Below are positions 1 through 8,493 of a stretch of 64,000 nt of DNA, piece after piece. The stretch lies in the NCBI GenBank assembly GCA_021927905.1, contig BLLK01000069.1:1550001-1614000 (forward strand), read 5' to 3'. This stretch comes from Chaetoceros tenuissimus. Taxonomy: Eukaryota; Bacillariophyta; Thalassiosirophyceae; Chaetocerotales; Chaetocerotaceae. A model generated the notes under the pieces. The model had not been told where the DNA came from. It searched no databases and saw nothing but the letters and a program-made list of their open reading frames with translations. The stretch's first letter is position 1, and every line of letters starts with the position of its first letter. The translations under genes and the position numbers were made by a program.

Positions 1-316
1 TTTTCTTGACATATTTTGAAGTATTTCTTAGTAGTGAACTTCATTTGTTTTGGTCTCCGCAACTTTCCATCTCTTTGTCCATTTCAACTTCAAATTCAAT
101 TCTACTGTGGTATTTCCAAAGTAGACTAAAACTGACTTCAACGCCAGTCATGTCTATAACTTCTCTCTTTTTACATCTTTCGTGATTTATTCAATTAATT
201 AATTGATTTCTCCTCCTACATCCTACATCACACCTACGTCTCCAAATTATCACCAACTCTTTCTATACTTGAAAATACATTCTACAAAAACGTGAAAAGA
301 TATGTCAGACGATATT
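1..316. other. Intergenic, no gene seen
   Basis: A+T-rich stretch at the window edge. No reading frame here looks coding. It contains a short TTAAT-rich palindrome near 190-205 and is probably the 3' flank of the TFB5 gene. Confidence 0.4.
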
Positions 317-613
317 TCAATGAAGATTGAAATCTATGAATTCGACCCGAGATACTAAACTTACAGAATCCATCCATTTTTCAACTTCTATTGATATCTC
401 TTCACGTGCTCGTCCCTTTATAAGTAGATGTGTTGGATCTAAATCTTCAATCACAAATTGTTTATCTACTGACTTCTTATCATTGAGGCTCTTGATAAAC
501 TGTTTTGTAGGAGCATCACATGTAAGGAGATAGCCTGCACTGGGAAGTGCAGCTGAGGTCTTTGGAGATTTGCTCGGACTTCTTTGTCTCTTCTTTGTCT
601 GTTTCGGTGGCAT
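317..613 (-). CDS. TFB5: TFIIH subunit TFB5/TTDA (GTF2H5) homologue
   Basis: Predicted 98-residue protein. The C-terminal 65 residues follow the TTDA/TFB5 pattern: GYLLTCDAPTKQFI, then KQFVIEDLDPTHLLI, then a short final helix. TFB5 is the smallest core subunit of TFIIH. It stabilises the XPB-p52 module and is needed for nucleotide excision repair and transcription start. I chose the ATG at 613 (MPPKQTKKRQ) because the ten residues added by the upstream ATG at 643 do not look conserved. The 30-residue basic Lys/Arg/Ser/Pro leader is longer than in human TTDA (71 residues) and could act as a nuclear localisation signal. The gene is intronless. Confidence 0.85.
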   Translation of the reverse strand: MPPKQTKKRQRSPSKSPKTSAALPSAGYLLTCDAPTKQFIKSLNDKKSVDKQFVIEDLDPTHLLIKGRAREEISIEVEKWMDSVSLVSRVEFIDFNLH

Positions 614-1062
614 CCTCGCGAACTCAGATATCTCTATATGCAAAAGCTTTTCTCCTGGAAATAGATAATGTGTCTTATCAAGGTAACCAGAAGTTAGATT
701 ATATTATTCAAGTCTATTACTTGCTATTGTATCAGGCTCTTCACTCTTTTACTATTCCAATCTAAAAAAAATGAAACATGAGGGGAGGGTGAACCAGGGA
801 TCCGACTTTGGGGAAATCCTACTTCTTCCCTTTCCCTGTCTATCTCTTTTGATTCAGTCCCATCTTTTAGATTGTTCTCTTCGGTTCCATCACTGAGAAC
901 CACTGAAATCTATTCTGATTGATCAGTCTACACTGTTGTCAACATACAATGAATCACTGGAATCTAACACTTGAGAATTATACTGTTAATTAAATTCCAA
1001 TCGACTGGCACTCAACTTGATAGCTTCTAATTCTACAGTTTAGTGAAATTTGTTCATAAAAG
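614..1062. other. Divergent intergenic region
   Basis: It separates the minus-strand TFB5 start from the plus-strand carrier start. No convincing coding frame or RNA gene is seen; promoters of both genes must lie here. The open frame at 547-765 is mostly antisense to TFB5. Confidence 0.4.
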
Positions 1063-2246
1063 ATGGCTTCGAAATTCCTTTTTGCACTCTGTACTCTTTT
1101 ATTATGTATACAAACATCAACGTCCACTGCAGTTCCTGGTAGAGCTGCCATCAAAGTGACAGCCCGTGATCCTAGGCAAAAGTCTATGAAAACATGTGAG
1201 AGAGGAGGCGCTTCTACGGCGGCTATTCGGACTATGCCTGCAAATCAAAAACAACTTTTGAAGTAAGTGTCGTGCATCTTTTGAATATGTTTTCCTACTT
1301 ATGAGAAGAACATACTGACGTTTTCACTTATAGTCTCCTTTCTGGTGGTATGGCTGGAACTGTTGCTTCATGTATAACAAATCCACTTGAAGTTATCAAA
1401 ACTCAATTGCAGTCTTCAAGTGTTTCTTCTGCAGCACATGGTGAATATGCAGCTGCTGCAGGACATCCAGTTACAATTGCACAACGTATTTTCGCTGAGA
1501 GTGGAGTGGCAGGATTTTTTAAAGGATTAAAACCTACTCTTGTTGGAATTATCCCTGCGAGATCGATATATTTCTATACTTATGATCGTACAAAGAAAGC
1601 ACTTGCACAAAAAGAATGGCTACCAGAGGGTAGTGTTGGTAATGCGATTTTATCTGGATTCGCTGCTGGTGTTGCAAGTAACACAGTTACAAATCCAATT
1701 TGGATGGTAAAGACTCGTATGCAGCTATTAGCAGATCATACAGCAGGACAGGTTGCATACAATTCATATGGACAAGCAATTCAATCAATCATGAAAGAAG
1801 AAGGAATTGGTGGATTTTACAGAGGTCTTTCTGCAAGTTACTGGGGATGCACTGAAGGAGCAATACAATTTCTTCTATATGAACGTGTAAAGGGAAAATT
1901 GTTGGAAAAACTAAATGAAGAGAGAGCTAGAGAAGGGCTTCCTCCAACTGAGCAGCTTCCAAAGGCTACATACTTTTTCTCTGCTGCGTTTGCAAAGGGT
2001 TGTGCATCTATTTTGACTTACCCACATGAAGTAGCAAGAACTCGTCTTCGTGAGCAGGCGAGAAGTGGTGTCTTCAAATACAATGGGATGTGGAATACTA
2101 TTGGAATCATTGCAAAGGAAGAGGGCCGCAGTGGACTGTATGCAGGTATGGGAGTTCATTTGTCCAAGGTAGTTCCAAACTCTGCGATCATGTTTTTGGC
2201 ATATGAAGTTGTGAATAGTTGGTTGAGCACTTTTGCAGCTGAGTAA
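1063..2246 (+). CDS. Mitochondrial carrier family, pyrimidine nucleotide type (RIM2/SLC25A33/36-like)
   Basis: Two exons, 1063-1262 and 1334-2246, joined over a 71-nt GTAAGT...TAG intron, give 370 residues. The join restores the start of repeat 1 (N-LLSGGMAGTVASCITNP). The three carrier signatures are NPLEVIKTQLQ, NPIWMVKTRMQL and YPHEVARTRLREQ. The last is the form typical of the RIM2/PNC pyrimidine-nucleotide carriers, which exchange (deoxy)nucleotides across the inner mitochondrial membrane. The first 24 residues (MASKFLFALCTLLLCIQ...) look like a secretory signal peptide rather than a mitochondrial presequence, so location may be unusual. Substrate is assigned by motif only. Confidence 0.85.
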
Positions 2247-2547
2247 AAATATAAAGAAAACAAAGCATATTCGTGGTTATTATTTTACAAGCATTGTTTG
2301 TTATCTCGTATCCCGTTCGCAAGTAGTAGGAAAATAAGGCGTTTGGAATTCTTACATGTTCTTTGAACTCCCAATACGACAAACCAAAAAGATAAGCAGT
2401 GGAAATGTTTGGCTGCTGGTCTCTGCATCGACCTTCTATGAAATTCAAATGCTAAAGGTCAAAGAGTTCACCGTTACCCAGACTACTATCTGAACATTTT
2501 CCTTTTCTCTCGGACTCTTACCAAGAACTTGTGTGGTGAAATTGAAA
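2247..2547. other. Short intergenic region
   Basis: Between two plus-strand genes. It holds the carrier 3' end and the upstream region of the nitroreductase. Nothing else recognised. Confidence 0.35.
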
Positions 2548-3552
2548 ATGTCAGCTAATGCATTTCGTTCACCCCTTATGCAACAGATTGCAAATGCAGC
2601 GAGAAATCAACATAGACCACCTTTTGCTTTCTCTTCATCGTCTCAACTCCGTAATGAAAAACAAGAAAAGCCTAATAGCCCTAGCAGGAGTATGAATACA
2701 TCTTCTCTTTTACGGCGATCATCTCAAGCGAAGTTAGTGCAGGGTTCTGCAATTGATTCTTTGGTAAAACCAATACTGACAAGCATTTCTCCTTTCTCTA
2801 CAACTAATATTCCATTGGTATCTTCTATGAAAGGAGATGAAGATGAAGACCAAAGCAGCCACTTAAATTTACAATCCACAATACATTCACGAAGAACTAC
2901 ATCTGCGTATAATCCATTTGATGTTAGTAAAATTCCTGAGCTGAAAAGCTCCATAGCAAGAGCAATATCATGCGCTACAAGAGCTCCAAATCATCACAGA
3001 ACTGAACCAACAACTTACTATAGGATTGTCACCAACACAAAAGCATGTGAAAAGCTAATGGATATTTGCTATAACGTTGCATTATGTCGAAATTTGAAGA
3101 AAAGAACGAGGGAAGAGGCAGAGAAAAATGCCGAAGCAAAAAAGAAAAAATGGCAAGACACAATTGGTGCATATATAGTTGTATGCGTCGCGAATCAACC
3201 AGTTCAAGACGAATTGTTTCCCTGCAAAGATTTTGACACGAGAAAAGATGAAGATTTTGAATATTGGTATGATACATTACCAATGAAACCACCTCAGACT
3301 GAAAGACAATTAGAAGATTATGCTTCAGCTTGCGCATCCATACAGAACATGCTTTTATCATTGCATACAGAAGAACTTGGTAGTAAATGGGCGACTGGTC
3401 CAATGATCCGATGTAGAGCGACTCGATCCTTAATTGGTTGTGAAATTGATGAAGCGATTGCTGGTTTAATTATGGTTGGTGATGCAAAGATTATTCCCAA
3501 AGAATGGAGGAGGAGAAGGGCATTCGAAGGTGACGTTTTTAGAAAGTTATAA
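2548..3552 (+). CDS. Nitroreductase-family flavoprotein
   Basis: 334 residues from the first ATG; the frame runs further upstream only through GTG codons. Residues 1-120 are Ser/Asn/Gln-rich and poorly conserved. The flavin domain follows: SSIARAISCATRAPNHHRTEP matches the APNHxxTEPW-type FMN-binding start of YdjA-like nitroreductases, and the end has the conserved GLIMVGDAKIIPKEWRRRR region. Such proteins bind FMN and reduce nitro, quinone or related substrates with NAD(P)H. The Trp usual after TEP is Thr-Tyr here, and a Lys/Arg-rich insertion (KKRTREEAEKNAEAKKKKW) sits mid-domain. No clear targeting peptide. Substrate unknown. Confidence 0.75.
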   Translation: MSANAFRSPLMQQIANAARNQHRPPFAFSSSSQLRNEKQEKPNSPSRSMNTSSLLRRSSQAKLVQGSAIDSLVKPILTSISPFSTTNIPLVSSMKGDEDEDQSSHLNLQSTIHSRRTTSAYNPFDVSKIPELKSSIARAISCATRAPNHHRTEPTTYYRIVTNTKACEKLMDICYNVALCRNLKKRTREEAEKNAEAKKKKWQDTIGAYIVVCVANQPVQDELFPCKDFDTRKDEDFEYWYDTLPMKPPQTERQLEDYASACASIQNMLLSLHTEELGSKWATGPMIRCRATRSLIGCEIDEAIAGLIMVGDAKIIPKEWRRRRAFEGDVFRKL

Positions 3553-3684
3553 ATAAATGTAAAACATCTGCTTATAATGCTCAAAGTAGAATCTACTCAA
3601 ACTAAATTTTGACATATGTTGGCAAGCAATTTGTTCCAGAAATATTATACCCAAAATGAATAGCTATGAAAGTGAGACCTCTCT

Positions 3685-4831
3685 TTATCTCCTCTTCTTC
3701 GGTTGAATTTCTTCTTGCGAAGTAGGATGAATAAAGATTTCATTCGCGTTTGGGGTATTGGGAGTGTAAAATCCACTTCCCTTACTCCAGTCATAACTTG
3801 CTCCATATGCAAACAGATTTCCTTGTGCATTGAAACTTGCACATGATATTGGCTTATTCTTGCTAGGAAATGCCTTCAATTTCTGCTTATTGTCTTTATC
3901 CCAAAATGTAACGACACCGTCAGCTCCCACAGTTGCAAACGTTCCGATTGGATTAAATGCTATTGCATTCACGGCATAGACGTTCTCTGCCTGTCGATGG
4001 CACTTAAATGCAAAGTTATTCTTTTCTTGAGCTTTGTTGTTATATTGAATACCCACACGTCCTTCAATACTTCCAACGGCAAAACCCGACATATCTGGAA
4101 AGCAGCTAATGCATCTCGTCTGATGTTTGAGGGGTGATTCTTTTCTCATATGCTCCCTTGGTTGCCCAGATGAAACATCGTACACAATAACGTTTTTATT
4201 AGCAGTAGCTACAGCCATAACATTGCCCCGCACATCAAGATCATAGCATCTATCAGGTAAGTCGATGCTTCCAACTGGATTAGGGGATCTAGCATCCCAA
4301 AAATTCAACTTATTATCCCATCCACCTGATACAATGAGATTAGAGGAGTTTATGAATCCAATAGATTTGATTGGTTGTGTATGCGATCCTATTTGTTGCG
4401 GAGGGCCAGTCGGTTGTTGTCCTAGTTTCCACATGCGCACTGCTTTATCTACTCCCGCTGTAAAGACAGTACTTCCATCTGCAGAGAAGGTTGAGCAAAG
4501 TACGGGAGAGTTATTTTCGTGGTTCACTGCAGATATCGAAAAGAAACGAGGAAAAGTGAGACATCAGAAAAGAATGAGTCTACCTGTTGATATTTTGGTT
4601 GACAAAAACTGCATATGCAAGAAGCAAAAAGAATTTACCTTGAGCCTTTGGAGCAGCCTGGACTTGTCCCATTTGTTCTTGGACCTCCCAGCATCTGACA
4701 CCTCCGTCCCAGTTGGTGCTTATGAGGATATTTTGATTAGGAGACCATGAGAGGCTGGAGATTCCATCGTTGCCGGCTTGTGGCACACTGTAGTCAGGTC
4801 TATCTGTTGAAGTTGTCGATGAGAATGCCAT
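3685..4831 (-). CDS. RAE1: mRNA export factor RAE1/Gle2, WD40 protein
   Basis: Exons 4831-4639 and 4526-3685, with a 112-nt intron (GTAAAT...CTGCAG), give 344 residues, close to human RAE1 (368). It is a seven-bladed WD40 propeller. The family features are the N-terminal DGISSLSWSPN, WDGGVRCWEV, KAVRMWKLG, GGWDNKLNFWD, RCYDLDVRGNVMAVATA, FAVGSIEGRVGIQY and the end GASYDWSKGS. The FAVGSIEGRV blade is the RAE1/BUB3 hallmark. RAE1 docks mRNPs at the nuclear pore via NUP98 and also works at the spindle. The join makes a smooth PKAQ-VNHENNSPVL. A 161-residue antisense frame here is a shadow. Confidence 0.92.
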
Positions 4832-5305
4832 TTTCAGGATATACTTTCAATGTATATGTACTGTACTTAGTAGATGACTTTAATGGAGCTGATCCTAATG
4901 AAAGGTACTAGAGTATGTACTATCTCCATTCAGTTTTAATTACTACAATTAGCAATTTAAAGGTGAGCTTGTGTTTGGTTTTGTGTCTCTTGCCTCGTTT
5001 TTCCTTTCCTTTTCTATCTTTTTTATTATATTTTTTGTTATGAACATAAATAGGTTAGAATCCAAATAAAAGGATTCTGTGAGGAAGTCTTTCCATGAAA
5101 ATGTGTGCCAATGACTTATTTAGATTGTGCCGTAGTCATTGGCCGTTTGCCTTGTTACATGAGATGAAATTCGTGATGGTTGTTGAAATGTGAAAACGAC
5201 TCTTATTTGGGCTTTGGTTTCTACTCAAGTGAACTCAAAGCTGATTTGCTATCTATCGCTTTTTAGTATTGTGATCATTTCTCTTTAGCATAGTGGTCAC
5301 ACAAA
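4832..5305. other. Divergent intergenic region
   Basis: It separates the RAE1 start (minus) from the glycosyltransferase-like gene (plus). T-rich tracts near 5000-5040. No coding or RNA signal seen. Confidence 0.4.
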
Positions 5306-7504
5306 ATGTTACGGAGTCCGAGAGGATCGCATCACAAGGTGTTGAAATTTTCACCATTGAAAAAATTTTCGTCACCTGATAATGATTATGCATCAATTAG
5401 TAAGCGCTTACAAACACCTAGAGGTGGATCTAGTACAAAGCGGCCGTCTTTTGAGAAGATAGTGGTCTCGAAGCTATTTTTGGATAAGAAATACGCTATA
5501 CCTATATTGGTTACAATAATACTGTTATGGAATACTATATTGAAGAAAGCTCAGGTATCAATTTTTAACAACTTTCCTCAAAGCGTATATTACAAAAGTA
5601 GTGAAGCAAAAGAAACAAAACTTGCAATTGACATCAACCCCAGGAAAAAATACTATACAAGAGACTACTATACTCATAGGGAACATGATAGTATGAATAG
5701 CAACTCATTCAACGATGTATTTTACTTTGATGATGCAGTGATGAACAATATTCGTGAGACCTATAAAGGTGCTCGGTCGAGGATCGTCTGGGATTCAGGG
5801 TTGCCACCCCAAATCTTGATTGATGAAAAGATCAATTTTCAATCTATTCCTTTGATGGCAACTGTAGATAGAAGACCACTCATTGTTAGAAAACAATTGA
5901 AAGATAGTGAAATGAAAGATCCAGATTTATTGGGATGTACAGTAACATCTGCAACTTTTGTTTCCGATTTACCCTTTCAACATCTAGAAAAGGACCAAGA
6001 CTTCCAGCCAACGTGTGATGTTTGTTTCCAATTTTCAAATCGGGAGGATATGGCCAATTTTGTACCTGGTCACGGCTATGAACCTTTGAACACAAATGAT
6101 TTTTCCCTTGGAACCAAATGCTTCAAAGGAGAAGCTAATGTACACACACGATTTGCAAAATGGCAAAAAATTGATGAAAGATTCCCTGACTATGGATTTC
6201 CATGGACTATGGAATGTATGCTTCCTAATGGAATCAAGGAACTTACTTGTCGAGAGATAAGTATGATGCAAGAGGGGATTGAAAATAGAGATGACTTGAA
6301 GAATATATCATTCAGAACTTCCATGAAGCTTGAGAGCTCTATTGAAGACAAAAGAAATCAGTTCAGAGTAAATACCGAATGGCCTTGGACGGCGCTCATG
6401 AGTCATGATGATGATCGTAGTGCCATTGCCAATAACCTATCCATGGCATGGAACGATGTCAAATCCAAATTCGTCCCCTCCAACCACCACGAAATGACTC
6501 TAGCACATGTAGAAGGACCAGGATATGACAAAACTCAATACAATGGTAGCCTCTCTCTCAAATCTATGAATACTGATAAGCAATCAAAAGGAGGCATACA
6601 TCCAAGACTCGTTTCAAATCTGTTCCATTTAATACGAAATGCTCCTGGGTCGACGCATATGATGGCAGTTGTAGATGGCCAAGCGCGAAGGAGCTATCAA
6701 GAAGTAGTGAAACTACTGAATACAAGTATAAGTGATCTATTCAAGGTGTATGGAAAGAGAGTCTTTGGAAACATTGGAACAATGGAACTACTTCTTGAAC
6801 AGGTTTTAATTCCAATCGACGCAATGCAGCCAAGCACAAAGTTATCATCGGCGTCCTTGAGATCTTCTATGACGCTGATGGAGCTTCTTCGTATTCGAAA
6901 CATCAAAATACACATGATACCCATCATCACTCCTTCCCTTGTATTTGAAAAGTCAGTATGTGGTGGCCAATATACTTTTACGCCTTATCTCGCTGCAAGA
7001 TATGCTGCCGATTATCAAGTCATCATGTTCATCGATGGTGACACAGCCATGGTTGAAGGTAACAACAAACGCACGCTCAATGAAATGCTATACGATCGCT
7101 TCTTCTCCAAAGACTCATCCAAATGCGCTGGACATCGCATGAGACTGATTGAGCAGTATGTCAAGCCTGAAAATAATAATCTAGAGAAAGTGCTACAATG
7201 TACACAAGACTTAGCGCTTGATAAGAACAAGTGGAAGTATGCAATGGAGAACTGTCATTTGAAGGAAGGTCATATAGTGGCGCGAAGTGATTCAATTTAC
7301 GCCTTTAGTGTACATCATCCAGATACTCTTCCTGAATATCTACCAGAAGGAGTAGAAGATTGCATAACGCCACCTCAAATCATTTCTGATCGCTATTATA
7401 TTGGAGAGGATGAGTTTGTTCAGTTACATCTTCGCGATAGGGAACGAAAGGCTGAATGTGCTTGTTTCATAAACGAAGAAAATACTAATGCCGAGTTGCG
7501 TTAG
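5306..7504 (+). CDS. Glycosyltransferase-like type II membrane protein, copy 1
   Basis: Intronless, 732 residues. A basic N-terminal tail is followed by one membrane helix (about residues 63-79), so a Golgi type II topology is likely. The luminal part has a Cys-rich region (CDVCFQFSNREDMANF, KCFKGEA, MECMLPNGIKELTCRE) and a C-terminal domain with YQVIMFIDGDTAM. The D577-G-D579 there resembles the DxD motif of nucleotide-sugar transferases. I do not recognise a named family, so the enzyme call rests on that motif and topology. A paralogue lies at 11,845-13,872. The last 370 residues are nearly identical between copies except for one diverged patch, while the first halves differ widely. Confidence 0.6.
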   Translation: MLRSPRGSHHKVLKFSPLKKFSSPDNDYASISKRLQTPRGGSSTKRPSFEKIVVSKLFLDKKYAIPILVTIILLWNTILKKAQVSIFNNFPQSVYYKSSEAKETKLAIDINPRKKYYTRDYYTHREHDSMNSNSFNDVFYFDDAVMNNIRETYKGARSRIVWDSGLPPQILIDEKINFQSIPLMATVDRRPLIVRKQLKDSEMKDPDLLGCTVTSATFVSDLPFQHLEKDQDFQPTCDVCFQFSNREDMANFVPGHGYEPLNTNDFSLGTKCFKGEANVHTRFAKWQKIDERFPDYGFPWTMECMLPNGIKELTCREISMMQEGIENRDDLKNISFRTSMKLESSIEDKRNQFRVNTEWPWTALMSHDDDRSAIANNLSMAWNDVKSKFVPSNHHEMTLAHVEGPGYDKTQYNGSLSLKSMNTDKQSKGGIHPRLVSNLFHLIRNAPGSTHMMAVVDGQARRSYQEVVKLLNTSISDLFKVYGKRVFGNIGTMELLLEQVLIPIDAMQPSTKLSSASLRSSMTLMELLRIRNIKIHMIPIITPSLVFEKSVCGGQYTFTPYLAARYAADYQVIMFIDGDTAMVEGNNKRTLNEMLYDRFFSKDSSKCAGHRMRLIEQYVKPENNNLEKVLQCTQDLALDKNKWKYAMENCHLKEGHIVARSDSIYAFSVHHPDTLPEYLPEGVEDCITPPQIISDRYYIGEDEFVQLHLRDRERKAECACFINEENTNAELR

Positions 7505-7714
7505 TAGCTAATCATTGTTAATTCATCATTACCTGGACTCAACTCTCGATCAGAACCAAGTCTTTTTGTGAATATTAAATCTATGTAGAATGATAAATAC
7601 AACTACTTCCGTTTGGTAAAATTTTATTTCATCCATGTATTATGTTCAAGTGATATATGTACATGAAGATCGCTTCATTTTGTGTGCTGTGTGACCTTCG
7701 TTTTCCACAATTTA

Positions 7715-8236
7715 CTAGTTCGTGCTAAGATACATTCTAGCTCTCTCTTCTGGCAAGAGTTCTTCGTGATGATCGCCTCTATTTTCATCTATTGGTCTGA
7801 TTAGAATTTTACTTAATAGGTAAGCTATGCCCACGCATACAGCCGTGCCTGCCATAGCAATGAATACATTCAATCTAATCGTGGTTATGATGAATGGAAA
7901 AATGACGAAAACTCCCGGCGCAACTCCGGCTAATGGATGATCTCCTAAAGCGCGGTGATAGAAAACTCCTCCAGAATGGAATGCTGCAATGTATGCCTGA
8001 CAAGCTAAAACAATCACATTATTCCCAGAAAAGTTCCCACATGATACAGCAATTAACAGGCATCCTGCTGCTGGCCAGAACCAGTTTGGCATAGCACCTC
8101 TATCATTGAATGTTTTTCGAAGACACCCTGTGAAAGGTTCTGACAGTCCAAGAAGAGCATGAATGCTGAATGCCAGAGATTCAATTAATCTACACATCCA
8201 ATCAATCGTCTCTGGAAAAGATTTTGATGCAACCAT
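7715..8236 (-). CDS. Small four-helix membrane protein, DoxX-like
   Basis: 173 residues with about four hydrophobic helices, the clearest being WFWPAAGCLLIAVS, VIVLACQAYIAAFH, APGVFVIFPFIITTIRL and VFIAMAGTAVCVGIAYLL. The MPNWFWPAAG start of helix 2 and the FH-GG-YH loop are reminiscent of DoxX-like proteins, but this is a weak resemblance. The C-terminal tail is charged (ENRGDHHEELLPEERARM). It sits in the 1-kb gap between copy 1 of the glycosyltransferase-like gene and the M16 protease. Function unknown. Confidence 0.6.
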   Translation of the reverse strand: MVASKSFPETIDWMCRLIESLAFSIHALLGLSEPFTGCLRKTFNDRGAMPNWFWPAAGCLLIAVSCGNFSGNNVIVLACQAYIAAFHSGGVFYHRALGDHPLAGVAPGVFVIFPFIITTIRLNVFIAMAGTAVCVGIAYLLSKILIRPIDENRGDHHEELLPEERARMYLSTN

Positions 8237-8380
8237 GATCCTATTTACTTGGTTCCTGTTTTATATTGTGCTTGTTATGATAAGGTACCTAGTTATTAGA
8301 TTTTTTTGTGTGGCAAAAGGGAACAGGGACCAGGGAACAAAATCTGAGGATCTGATAACACAATGACGATCCGTATAGAA

Positions 8381-8393
8381 GTACGTACGTACA
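8381..8393. promoter_or_regulatory. GTACGTACGTACA palindromic motif
   Basis: Repeated TACGTA palindrome about 145 bases upstream of the DoxX-like start. Similar motifs lie upstream of several other genes in the window, so it may be a regulatory site. No factor is known from the sequence. Confidence 0.3.
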
Positions 8394-8493
8394 CAAGGTA
8401 GTCTTCCCCTCAACAGATAGCTAGTAGCATGCCAAGTGATGGTTTTTTCAAATTCAAATTCTTCAATGTGATGACCAAAAGAAAGTTGAGATT

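Noticed and set aside
4265-4750. 161-residue plus-strand frame
   Set aside because: Antisense to the clear RAE1 exons and their intron, with no domain.
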